Source of the DNA: Viscum album
Lineage: Eukaryota > Streptophyta > Magnoliopsida > Santalales > Viscaceae
Length of the DNA: 64,000 bases
Assembly: GCA_963277665.1 (NCBI GenBank)
Contig: OY728120.1
Coordinates: forward strand, 424,396,138 to 424,460,137
Direction: 5' to 3'
The notes beneath the pieces are model-generated. The model did not search any database. It was not told the DNA's origin and worked only from the letters and a program-made list of their open reading frames with translations. The translations under genes were made by a program, and so were the position numbers. Shown here piece after piece: positions 51,590 through 62,000 of this stretch (position 1 is the first letter of the stretch; every line of letters begins with the position of its first letter).

Positions 51590-54210
51590 TATAAAATGTT
51601 AATTCAAATAGGTTGGGAGGTCTGACTTCTTAAATAATGGGACTTATAAAGGATGAGGAGTGTTGTAGTGAGGAGTTTATAAGGCCATGGTTTAGTACAG
51701 GTTCTCAAAAGTTTAAGAAATGTTCTAAAATTAAAAATACTAGATAGGGTAGTTTTTAAACTGGGAATTAGAATGGGATCTTGAGGGTTGGAAGCCTTTA
51801 AAAGAACTAATTTTTGTTTGTGATAAGGATAACATGGGGGTTTGGGCCTCAAGATCATGTGGGGGAGAAAAAGGTTATTTTCACATGCATCCAGCAGGTT
51901 ACATATCCATCATCTAGTCTGTGTACTTACATGGTTATGGTGTTATTTTTGGGATCAATGTCTCGTCATTGGGCTACTGGGTTCTTTCTTTAAGGGGGGA
52001 AAGGACCATTTAAACCCCCCTCTTATTAATAAGCAAAAAGACAATAATAGGTTCATTTCTAATAGTGTATGAGCTCCCACTTTACTAACTAACTCTCCAT
52101 GGATAACTAATGGTTCTTATAGGTTTTGGATTCCATCATATACATTGGAAATCCCTCAGTGATTCTAACACTCATCTTCCCACTTTTATTCTTTCCTCTT
52201 TCAATTATGTTCTATTATGTTGTTTATGTGTTTTATGACCTATTTTCTACATTATTTTCTATTTTCTATGTGTCTTTTATTTTATCCCAAAATAATGTCT
52301 AGTATCAGATGAGTAAACTCTTATGAGGCTTCGTTAGCTGATCCCTTTAATTTAACCTATGGTCTCACCTTATTTTCTAAGTGCATGTGTAGTTCTGGCA
52401 TGTCGACTTTATCAATCTATGACCAATTTGATTTAAAATGGTTCATTTTGTAGTTTCCCGATAAGAATGTCCATTAAAAATGTCTTAGACCTTGGTGAGG
52501 GCTAAACCTAAGAGTTTTATTTAGTGGGAAAGGTAATTTTTGAATGGATTTATGTATTTAAATTCCTCATTATGTATTAAATGATTAAGGAGAATATTGT
52601 TTAAAATGATGGTAGTGAAATTGAATTTCATATCCATAAATAATTTCTGAATGTATTTGACCATTAAAATTACACAAACCTAACATAAGGGAAAAAGTAA
52701 CAGAACATGTATAAATGTGGATTAGAGATTATATGATGGCTCATGTTCTAATAAAAAATTGGTGGTTTTTAGGAAAGTAAAATGGTAAATCACATGATTA
52801 ATGTGAATTGGTTCCCAGTACTTTATTAAGCCTAAGGGAACTTATATTTGGGCCCCATGTTTTATTAAAATGGAATAGTTTTGGTGAAAATTATGAATTA
52901 TGATATTAAAATCATAAATAGAACCTAATATGTGATATGTTTATTATGGAAAGTGGTGACCTTGGGAATAATGAGAATTAAATAGAGTGAAATTTTAATT
53001 AACTGAATGGTTAAAATGATAAATAATGCTTGGGAATGTCAAAATAAGAACATGGATTCTATATTATATCTTCTAATTTGGAGTTTTTATATAGGTTTCT
53101 AAATTCTATATGAAATATGATACATGAATTGGGAATGCCAGGATGAGTTTCTAGATTAAATTAGACACATGATGTTGGGAAGTGATGCAGAATGTCAGGA
53201 TGAGTTCTTAGAAATACATGTGAATTCCAGGATAAGAATTTATATTTTCTATGATACATGTTTCTAGGGGAATGATAGAGAATGTCATTATGAGGTCTCA
53301 TATTTCAATTTTATTCCCTAATGAGAATACAGATTCAATATGATTACTAATAATTAGGGAATCATGGTACGATAACATTGATTATATATTACAATATAGG
53401 ATACTAGGGAAGGACAAGATTACCTCTAAGATTCCATTTGGATATTTATGTTTGTCCCAATAATTTAGGAAATCTCAGAGAAACCTAGACATTTTCGAAG
53501 GAAGGTAAGGTTGATCATGGTCATGAATTTGATATCAAAATTGGTATATAGGATCTTAGGTGTCATTGTGAAATTGGGGAATTGGTGGTTATTTATTCAT
53601 TTTATATAAACTGTTTTAAAACTATTAAACTATTTACTTATGGAACTTTTGCATGAAGTTATTTTTTGACTAATTATTTTAGGGATAGCATATGTGTTGA
53701 TCTACAGAGTTATGCTCCCACACTGCTCAGGCCTTTGTGGAACTTGGGTACCCAATAAAAAACTAGTATTTTTCATAAGTAAATGTTTCATGGAAGGACC
53801 TAATGATTTTTCTATGGATTTCTATCATGTATTTGGATGGTGGGACCAGGTGTGAATTAATAAAAAATGTGGATGAGCTGTTATCCCTAATTTTATTTAT
53901 TTCTTTTTCACTTCTTTTTAATGATCCACCCATGGGAAAACTAATATGTGTGGTATGCTGATTTATTATTACATCAATTAGTTATATTTATTTATTGTAA
54001 GATTACTTTTATTGGTGTTTAACTTGATGATTATATGATTCCTATTTTTTCACTATTTTTATACTCTGATAATATGGGATTTTTTCCCTAGGGTAACCTC
54101 TCAAACCCTAACTGTGAGATTCCAGCCTCTATTATACTAGGAAGTGCACCTAAAGTCTTGGTGAAAATTGGTTCAAGGCACTAGTCGAATGGCGTCGAGG
54201 TCGTTGAATC
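51590..54210 (+). repeat. RT4 3' LTR
   Basis: Collinear with the 5' LTR as described for RT4. Unrelated AT-rich DNA follows from about 54,215. Confidence 0.55.
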
Positions 54211-54964
54211 CCAACAACCAACTCCATCATAAATATATAATTTAATTTCATCTGTACATATTAATATTGTTTATAAACATCTCTTCAAGATGGATGGACT
54301 GAATTTTCCTCAGTCCGAGTCCATAAAAAACTATTTAGTATAGTATATTTGAATCCCATATGATAATGAAAGGTGTATGATTTGGGAAAAACAAGCTTTA
54401 TCTTATTAATTTCAATCAACTTGACCAAAAAAAATTTATTAATGAAACTCTGATATAATTAATGACAATAATTCCCGAGATGAAAAATCTCTTCCTTTGT
54501 ATCCAATTATTAAGGAGGTCCTTGTATCACTATTTCGATTAGAAATTTCACCCATGTCACCAATATAAATTGAAAATAACACTATTTAGTCCCCATAATA
54601 TCAATATTATGTCACCTATTATTCCTCCAGTGATAATGGAGAATAGTAAGATCTATAAATAATTCCCCTAACATTGGCGTTGATATAATTGTGTGCTCAA
54701 GATTCAAATATTCTGATTCAACACATATAGGTGATAAAAATTATCCTTTATTGTCTCTTATCCCTAAAAGCATTCTTTCATCACCCAATTATAATGAAAG
54801 AGAATTAGGGGAAGAATCAAGTTCTCAAAGATTCCCCTATAATGTTTGAGAAGGAAATTTCGACCATCGTTGATGAGCTCATGAAAGTGAGTTTCAGTGA
54901 AAAGGAAAACCCAAGACTTATGTTAATTTGTGTAACCATGTTTCTCATATAATAATAGGCGTAT
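54211..54964. other. AT-rich spacer up to the GC-rich element
   Basis: No gene is seen. Texture resembles 41,011-46,542, so this is probably the continuation of that older DNA beyond RT4. The last bases before the composition break are 'aataataggcgta'. Confidence 0.4.
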
Positions 54965-55385
54965 TGTTTCCGACGCTTTCGCCGGGGCGCGCGCGCATCC
55001 GTCCGCGGAGGAGGGGGACACGCGGCTTTGTTGCCCCGCATTCCCGCTTTCCAAAGGTGGGCGGCATTCGTTCCTTATTCAGGGACGTCTGCTCCTTGAT
55101 CGAAACGGGATGATGGGATGTCGGTTCTTCCTCCTGTGGATTCCTCCTCAGAACTCGTCACCTAGTCCGGGTCTCCCTTATAGATTTAATACGTAGTTCG
55201 TGAAACTCTTCCCAGTGTCATGTTTCCATGGACGCCGGTTAATTACACTGCTTCTGTCGGGACATTCCAAAGGGTCCAGTCAGGGCAGCAACCTTCGGTC
55301 AGGGGAGTAATCACGTTTGAGGCATCAGTAGCGTGTCTGGATGCTGGGTTACCTGGCATGTCTGTCTGTTATCCTTGATCACAAG

Positions 55386-55615
55386 GCTTCTCGAGGGCGT
55401 GGAAGCCCGAGGCATCCCACATCGAGCGCAGGGAATTACATGTCATAGACACGTATCTGAGGTTTTCCTCAGCTTCCCATGTTCAACACAGGGTATGTTG
55501 CAAGATTAACGTCTAGCAGAGACGGTTACACCAAAGGCGTTCCATCTGAGGTTTTCCTCAGGCATCTCATGTTTATCACGAGGTAGGCCGCGAGTTTAAC
55601 GTCTTGCGGAGACGG
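55386..55615 (+). repeat. Hairpin-containing repeat units, ~89-bp period
   Basis: Two units (from about 55,455 and 55,544) each begin with a perfect CTGAGG-TTTT-CCTCAG hairpin and end with an AACGTC...GACGGTT hairpin. A diverged relative at 55,386 has GGCTTC...GAAGCC in place of the first hairpin. Confidence 0.8.
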
Positions 55616-55639
55616 TTGAGAATGAAATGGGACCATCGT

Positions 55640-56990
55640 AGGGGGGGCGACAGCGAAGTTGGGCTTGAGCCTTGAAGAGACTTCCTACGTATCCCCGTGG
55701 CAGGGAATCAAAGTCCGCGTAGTTCATGATGGTGCCGGTAAACCGACGTGAAGCTGGACCTTGGTCCGAAGAGAGTTGGGCTTGAACCTCTGGGAGGATT
55801 CCTACGTACCATGCCTTGACATGGATCAAAGTCCTCGTAGTTCAAATGATACAGTTTAACGTCATGCGGGACGATAATGAACCCTGACGTGAATAAACGA
55901 CGGGTGGTGGGTGTCGGTGAGCCGACGTAAGCGAGGGACCTTGATCCACTATTGATGGGCTTGAACCTCGTGGAGGCTTCCTACGTACCATGCCTTGACA
56001 TGGATCAAATACCTCGTAGTTCAAATGGGGCTGGGTCACAATGGCTTACCACTGGACCAGGATGTAGTTTAACGTCATACTGGACGTAGGTAGAACACGA
56101 CGTGAATTGGGTGATGGGTGGGCTTGAACCTCGTGGAGGCTTCCTACGTACCATGCCTTGACATGGATCAAAGACCTCGTAGTTCAGGTGAAAGTAGACC
56201 TTGGTCCACTGATGGTGGGCTTGAACCTCGTGGAGGCTTCCTACGTACCATGCCTTGACATGGATCAAAGACCTCGTAGTTCATGTGAAAGTAGACCTTG
56301 GTCCACTGATGATGGGCTTGAACCTCGTGGAGGCTTCCTACGTACCATGCCTTGACATGGATCAAAGACCCCGTAGTTCAGGTGAAAGTAGACCTTGGTC
56401 CACTGATGGTGGGCTTGAACCTCGTGGAGGCTTCCTACGTACCATGCCTTGACATGGATCAAAGACCTCGTAGTTCAGGTGCCACAACGGCTTACCGCTG
56501 GACTGGAATGGGACCCGACGTGAATGGGCGACGGGCGGGCTTGAACCTCGTGGAGGCTTCCTACGTACCATGCCTTGACCTGGATCAAAGACCTCATAGT
56601 TCAGATGGGGCTCCGCCGGTGAACCGACGTGAAAGTAGACCTTGGTCCACTATTGGTGGGCTTGAACCTCGTGGAGGCTTCCTACGTACCATGCCTTAAC
56701 ATGGATCAAAGACCTCGTAGTTCAGGAGGGGTTGGGTCGCAATGGCTTACCACTGGACCAGGTTGTAGTTTAACGTCATGCTGGACGGGGGTGAAACACG
56801 ACGTGAATGACGGGTGGGCTTGAACCTCGTAGAGGCTTCCTACGTACCATGCCTTGACATGGATCAAAGACCTCGTAGTTCAGAAGAAAGTAGACCTTGG
56901 TCCACTGATGGTGGGCTTGAACCTCGTGGAGGCTTCCTACGTACCATGCCTTGACATGGATCAAAGACCTCGTAGTTCAGAAGGGGTTTG
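55640..56990 (+). repeat. Array of eleven dyad modules, 97-bp basic period
   Basis: The conserved core starts at CTACG in each copy: 55,685, 55,802, 55,981, 56,144, 56,241, 56,338, 56,435, 56,561, 56,682, 56,840 and 56,937. Five spacings are or approach the basic unit (exactly 97 bp for 56,144 through 56,435 and for the last pair); the others are 117-179 because extra blocks such as 'ggcttaccactggacca' and the AACGTC hairpin are inserted. Each core is nested dyad symmetry: TGAAC, CTACG, CCATG, a 6-base loop, CATGG, CGTAG, GTTCA. Open frames on both strands across the array are by-products of the repeat. Confidence 0.9.
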
Positions 56991-57009
56991 TCAGGGTCGG
57001 TGCTCACTC

Positions 57010-57046
57010 TAAGCCCACGTGAGTCATGCTCGGTGTGAGAAACAAG
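57010..57046 (+). promoter_or_regulatory. G-box block shared by both arms of the element
   Basis: 'aagcccacgtgagtc' followed by 'tgctcggtgtgagaaac' recurs nearly unchanged at 63,875-63,900. CACGTG is the core of plant G-boxes bound by bZIP and bHLH factors. A regulatory role is inference; the shared block is seen directly. Confidence 0.5.
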
Positions 57047-57554
57047 AGGTTGCAAGGACCTGACGATCACGTCGCGAAGGGTGCGTCCGTGAGAAGCGAA
57101 GAGGGGCTTACACGTTGAGCGGCCCATGGTGTTGGGACTTACTCCAGGATGGAGGCCCATGGAGCGACAAAGCATGGGAAAGATGGACCTTGGTCCGACA
57201 ATGGGAGGTGCCTCGTTCCCTATCACGTCCTCCACTGACCTTGGTAGTGGGGAAGTACCGAGATGCACGGGTGCAATCATCCGTACCAAAGGTTAGGGAT
57301 TTACGCTCTGAGGCGACCCTTCCCCTGCGAACATACACCACTCCGAGAAGGAGGATCTCATTCCATGTGCGGAAGAGTTACCATTTCTGTGGAGACGAGC
57401 GGTGTAATGAATGCTCGAGCTGGGGGGACCCTTCGTGAGGGAGACGAGGTTGGGTCACAGTTTAACGTCATGTGTCGAGGACGTGGTGCTTGGCAGTTTA
57501 ACGTCCTGTAGCTTGGACGAGGTGGGTTCACTCCACACCCCTATGGCTTACATA

Positions 57555-57594
57555 ACCGGTACCCTCTGGTCCTTGGGGAAGGGAAGGTACCGGT
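57555..57594. repeat. Perfect 9-bp inverted repeat
   Basis: ACCGGTACC (57,555-57,563) and GGTACCGGT (57,586-57,594) are separated by 22 bases. Confidence 0.85.
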
Positions 57595-58307
57595 AAGGCC
57601 ATGGTAAAGGGGGGTCGTGGGAGGAACCATCGAGGGGTCCACGTTAGCGTGGCTATGCGAAGAAGCAATAGCCGTTAGCGTGCCTATGCGAAGAAGAATT
57701 GGGCGAAGCAACGCTACGGGAGGTGTTGTCCATGGGACTTTGAAATCACATCGTGCAAACCTGGAGGGTCGCATGGAAAGAGGAATCGCTAAGCAGAGGG
57801 GTGTGCTTTGCGAAGTGGGGTGCCTTGGCCTTAGCATGGGGCATAGGTGGGAGTGGGAGGTGCTTTGCGAAGTAGAACAGTGTTCGCGGAGCACTGCCTC
57901 GCGAAGAAGGAGTGGTTCGCAAAGCAGGGTCCTGCCAAGCAATGTGCTTCGCGATGCATAGTTATCCTGCCTTGGCATAGGGATTACTAGCATGGGTTGG
58001 GTGTTTCGCGAAGCACAAGTGCTCCGCGGCTGCCCGGGTTCCCTTGTGAATCCCCTTCCTTTGCGAACGCCCTTGAGCTTCGTGAAGGGCATCCCTCTCG
58101 GAAGAGGGGCTCAAAACGAAACAAATCAGAGTCGTCTCGCGAAGTAGAAATACCTCGCGGAGCTCATGATTCCCGGGGCAAAGCGTGCTTCGTGATTCGG
58201 GAGAGGAGAAGTCGAAGGGTCGGATTGTCCGTCGTCGGGACTCAGGGGGAGTCGAGTATTTATAGGGAAGGCGCGCCGCGATGCAGGGCTCGCGCGCCGC
58301 CTTCGGA

Positions 58308-58430
58308 GCTTCGCGGCGGCTCGCGAACGTCAAACGCGCTCGAGGAGGATCACCGCCTCTGGTGCTTCGCGGCGGCTCGCGAACGTCAAACGCGCTCGCG
58401 GAGGATCACCGCCTCCGGAGCTTCGCGGCG
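58308..58430 (+). repeat. 56-bp tandem repeat, two copies and a partial third
   Basis: Units begin 'gcttcgcggcggctcgcgaa' at 58,308 and 58,364, with a third start at 58,420. Copies differ by only a few bases, so the duplication is recent. Confidence 0.9.
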
Positions 58431-58530
58431 CCGCCAGGGTTGGGGCGCTTCGCGGCGGTGCTTCGCGGCTGTGCTTCGCGGGGCAGCGCGCCGGCTGTCT
58501 TTTTCGTTCCTTCCTTTCGGGCCATATTTT

Positions 58531-58546
58531 TGGCGTCAACAAATGC
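58531..58546 (+). other. Primer-binding-site-like stretch
   Basis: 'TGGCGTCAACAAATGC' starts with the TGG expected opposite a tRNA 3' CCA and follows a possible LTR end CA at 58,524 after six bases. I cannot assign a tRNA. It is clearly not the initiator-Met site seen in RT1-RT4. Confidence 0.3.
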
Positions 58547-58549
58547 CCC

Positions 58550-58594
58550 CCCTCAGACTTGGAGCCGCGGAGGGCGAAGGGTTGAAGTCTGAGG
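58550..58594 (+). other. 11-bp stem-loop next to the primer-site-like stretch
   Basis: CCCTCAGACTT and AAGTCTGAGGG are perfect complements separated by about 23 bases. The position, just after the putative primer site and ahead of the TATA box, makes a DNA- or RNA-level structure possible. Confidence 0.75.
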
Positions 58595-58733
58595 GACAAT
58601 AGCCAAAAACTATCGGTGGTTCGCAATGCAGCATCGCGAAGGAGGCCCGTGATGCTCGTCGGGGCCGCAGCTCCGGACGCGCCGCGATGCTTCGCGCGGA
58701 TAAGGCGTGCCGCGATGCTCCGGGGTCGTCGCC

Positions 58734-58740
58734 TATAAAT
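58734..58740 (+). promoter_or_regulatory. TATA box of the PMD-like gene
   Basis: 'TATAAAT' within 'gcctataaataggggg' is the only good TATA box in this GC-rich stretch near the gene. A start site about 30 bases downstream (near 58,765) would give a leader of about 265 bases. That leader contains no ATG before the start codon at 59,031, which supports both the promoter and the chosen start. Confidence 0.65.
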
Positions 58741-58943
58741 AGGGGGTCCGCCATCTTTTGTCTTTACGTGCCTTCCTTGTCCTTTTTGCGCTCTCGATTT
58801 CGCGAAGCTCCGCGTACTCCGCGACAGCCCTCCGCGAATCGAGCTTCGCGGCGAACCGCGGGTCTCTGACTCCGCGTCCGCGCCAAGCGAACCTTTGCGT
58901 GCCAGCCTTGGCCGGACTTCGCGGTTTTGATCTTGCGACCGGC

Positions 58944-58995
58944 CTTCGCGATCCGTCTTCGCGATCGAGCTTCGCGATCGAGCTTCGCGACCCAT
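58944..58995 (+). repeat. 13-bp tandem in the leader
   Basis: Four units of the type 'cttcgcgatcgag' lie at 58,944, 58,957, 58,970 and 58,983. The two central copies are identical. Confidence 0.9.
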
Positions 58996-59030
58996 CCGGA
59001 AGAATCCTTTTCTGAGGGCCAGAGTTAAAA

Positions 59031-62000
59031 ATGGCCCATCAAGAAGCTGTGCGGGAAGTGCTTGCAGATGCTGCTCGCCGGGATGAGATGGCCAACCGTC
59101 CGGGCTTGGGGGAAATGGTTCGGAGCCACTCGGACCACACTTCCTTGACATACCTGATGTCGGAAGGTCAGAGGGTTTACCCGCAGTGCAAGAAACTGCC
59201 GTTGTACGGCTTCGGACTGAGGGATGATGTCTTCATCCCTGAGGCGAGAAGGGATGAACCAGCTTGTTGGTTCAGGAGCACGCCATGCCAGCACCAATGG
59301 TTCAGGGCGGCCGATGGTCATGCACGGGAGGATTTCGCACCCGTTGCCGCTGATTACCTCTACAATCATGTAAATGACATTGACGGGAGGCCACTGCAAC
59401 TGGAGACGTCCCCTCCTCTCTACCGTACTATGCTGAAGGCGGCTCTGCAGGATCCGAAGAAGGGATGGTCTGATGAGTGGGACCTGCGCCAGGGCGGCAA
59501 TTTCACCGACGACTGGGCCTGGGCCTACTGGGTAGGCGCCTCGTGCGAGGAGTTCGAGGCCGAGCTGAGGAGAGTGCGATTGTATGAGGCAGCATGGGCC
59601 TCCCAGTTCCACATTTACCAACCCAAGCAGCTGATGCCGGAACTGTTGAGTAGATGGTCGTCCCGAACCAACACCTTCCACCTGCATCATGGGGAGGTGG
59701 GAATCAGCATGTGGGATGTCCACCAGATTTCCGGGGTCCCGATCTTGGGGGCCATGTATGACGAATTCCTCCCCGTTGTCAGCGTGTGGGGAGATGCTGA
59801 GCAAATGCCACGGCTGGCGTCAGCGCTGATGGCGCTTGTCCCCGGAGAGGACAAGGAGGCCGTGAGGGACGTCCACTTCAAGAGGTGATTCAAGTGTTTC
59901 CTGAACTTTCTAGAGAATCGAGAGTTCCCTCCAAGGCCTCGAACTTGCCCGAGGGCAGCCCAGCAGGGTAAGGGGCACTCGTATTGGCGGGTTTTGGAGG
60001 ACAGCCAATGGAAGACTTGGGGTTTCAGCGTCAGCACCGAACAACAGCCAATAGTTAGGCTGGCGGCGTTCATCGCGGCTCTCATATGTGGGTGGATCCT
60101 ACCAGTGAGAGATACATGCATGGGGGTACGGCCCAGCTCGTTCATCATGGCATCGATGTTGGCCATGGGGCAGCGGATCAACCTGGGGATCCCGATGCTC
60201 GCCAAGCTATACAGAATGATGCGGCGTATTAGCGAGGGCAAGAAGCCACCAAGAATATGTGGGCCCTTCCACCTCCTGTATGGGTGGATCGCGGCGCATA
60301 TCAGGGGGATTTACGAGTATCCAAACCCCATTTCGCCACCGGGATCAGACTTTCGCCCTTCCATTCTGAACGCAGTTGGGAGCTTCCCATTCAAAATGGC
60401 CGTTCCGATGGTGTTGAATAGGGTGTGGAGGGTGGACGAGTTCAACTTTCATCTCTTTCCACTGCCGACGGGGAGGCTTACTGATGATGGAAGGGGAACG
60501 GAAGAGCATCGGGCTTACCTCCTGGCCTTCCGAGGTGGAGTTTTGGTGGCTCGGATAGATCGTGAGCCGATCTGTGAACCGTACACCCCACACCGTTTCG
60601 TGAGGCAGTTTCGGTGCCTCCATCGGCTGACCCCGCAGAGATACTGGGAGGTGCATCACGAGGAGCACCCGTGTGTGATGAGGCAGTTGTGGCTCATGTT
60701 CACACGTGAAGATGGAAAGATGCAGATCACATTGCCTCCATCCACCACCGCCTTCGGCTTAGTGAAGGAGTGCGCCATCAGCTGGGAGGCCGCTTATCCC
60801 GGGGAGATGCTGAAGCAGCCAACGATCCGGGTTGGTGACGGTGGGCCTCCTTTATCTCGAGGTCAGGGTCGAAGGGCAGCTAGGGCCGCCCGTGGCAGCG
60901 GGGCTGCCATGGCAGAGAGACCTGCACCGGCCGAGGGTATGGCAGCAGCGGCGGATCCGGTGGTTCCGGGAGAGCAGGGTCATCCGGAGGGGCGGCCACC
61001 GAGGGGATTCCGTCGGATATCCGCTCAGGCTCCGGGGAAGCGGCTGCGTCACATTGACATGGCAGAAGATGCTGTCTTTCCGGAAGCTTGGGACGTCTGG
61101 GACGTCAACCGACAATTCCTCAGCCCATCTGAGATGTGGGCCCACCTGAATCGCCTCGGGATGAGACTGCGGGGCATAGGCCCAGTCCGGGATGGATTCA
61201 TGGTGTCTCCGGCAGAGGCGGAGCAATACTTGAACGAGCTGGAGGATTACATCCACTCCAGTGGTGTCCCTCGCCCAATGACAGACCGGGTGAGGGTACT
61301 GTTGAATCAGACGGTCCCTCCACAGCTATCGGCTGCCGATTTGAGGGAGCGCTTCCCCTTGCCGGAGGAATCAGGGGATTCTTCTCGGGAGGATGAGGCT
61401 GGAGGGGGGGACCCGCTGGAGGAGGGCGAGGTCGGAGACCGAAGCTCAGAATCCGATGACTTCGCGGAGGCTCTCGAGGTAACATTCCGAAATTCTCTTC
61501 TTACGATCTGTTCTTGAATCCCTACGGACTTCTCACCAATGTTTGGGTCATACAGGAAGAACTTTTTCGTAGGCCTCGTTCTCGCTCCTTGGCGGGTGAC
61601 GATGCGGGACCTTCAGAACCCGCGCCTATGGCTGCGTCCAGTTCTGCGTCTAGTGGGACCAGGGGGTCTGAGGTGGCTCCTCTGAAATCTCCAGATCTTC
61701 CAACAGTATACGGGGGGCCCCGTCTCGGAGTCCCGTCAGTACCGGCCCAGGAGCAGCGCTCAGAAGTCAATCTTCGTAAGTCTCCTCCACCGATCTCTTC
61801 GTTGCCACACGTGGGCCATGTCGACTAACGTTTATGTCTCTTTCTGTCATACAGTTCTCCGACTGGCGTGGGCTGCTGCAGCGAGGCTGGTTGGGATGTC
61901 TGGCGGCGTCCCTCCCAGGGGCATGCCGGTGATGGTGACGATAGTCCCTTCACCTCCTCCGGCTGTGGTGCACACCATCACTGGTGGGACCACCAGCAGG

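Larger units (their letters stand above)
46543..54210 (+). mobile_element. RT4, decayed LTR element with 2.5-2.6-kb LTRs
   Basis: Direct repeats at about 46,543-49,023 and 51,590-54,210 are collinear: 'tgggttctttttta' with a G-rich/C-rich cluster at 46,831 against 51,968, 'tatgtgatatg' type text near 47,740 and 52,930, and the 3' end described for positions 1-770. A primer-site relic follows the first LTR, which gives the plus orientation. The interior (49,040-51,590) has no readable gag or pol. The LTR family is different from RT1-RT3 because it lacks the ~190-bp modules. Boundaries are approximate. Confidence 0.6.
54965..58524 (+). repeat. Putative 5' LTR or terminal region of the GC-rich element
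   Basis: Contains no credible gene. It is made of unique GC-rich sequence (54,965-55,440), repeated hairpin units (55,380-55,640), the dyad-module array (55,640-56,990), mixed sequence with G-box and AACGTC hairpins (57,000-57,640), and CTTCGCG-rich sequence (57,640-58,500). A TATA-like 'tatttatag' lies at 58,256. Calling it an LTR rests on TG...CA ends and the following TGG only; the partner copy is not in the window. Confidence 0.4.
57640..58995. repeat. CTTCGCG/CGCGAAG motif-rich tract
   Basis: Dozens of copies of CTTCGCG, CGCGAAG and close variants occur in both orientations, often as the palindrome TTCGCGAA. They run through the putative LTR end, across the primer-site-like region and into the transcribed leader, stopping just before the start codon. 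Included are a 31-bp partial duplication (57,643 and 57,674), a 56-bp tandem (58,308-58,419, with a third partial copy at 58,420) and a 13-bp tandem (58,944-58,995). Long minus-strand open frames here (such as 58,330-59,151) arise from the repeat and from antisense of the real gene. Confidence 0.85.

Noticed and set aside
54817..55113. Open frames crossing the composition boundary
   Set aside because: They join unrelated AT-rich and GC-rich DNA across an apparent insertion junction.
55640..56990. Regularly spaced repeat resembling a CRISPR array
   Set aside because: Units are 97 bp or longer with repeats filling nearly the whole unit, no unique spacers of constant length, no cas genes and a plant context.
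55596..57289. Many overlapping open frames on both strands, up to 141 codons, with repeated peptides
   Set aside because: They are translations of the 97-bp dyad-module array. The same peptide appears in several frames at the repeat period, and no start or domain supports them.
58330..59151. 273-codon minus-strand open frame, and similar ones at 57,541-58,092 and 57,962-58,333
   Set aside because: They run antisense to the CTTCGCG field and the start of the PMD-like gene, are Arg/Ser/Pro-rich as expected from GC-rich repeats, and show no domain.
59025..59804. 259-codon minus-strand open frame opposite exon 1
   Set aside because: Antisense shadow of the PMD-like coding region, which has the recognisable motifs on the plus strand.
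59885..59966. Intron that would remove the in-frame TGA
   Set aside because: The GT at 59,885 with AGs ending at 59,958, 59,963 or 59,966 always shifts the frame, and the intervening sequence reads as PMD-like protein.
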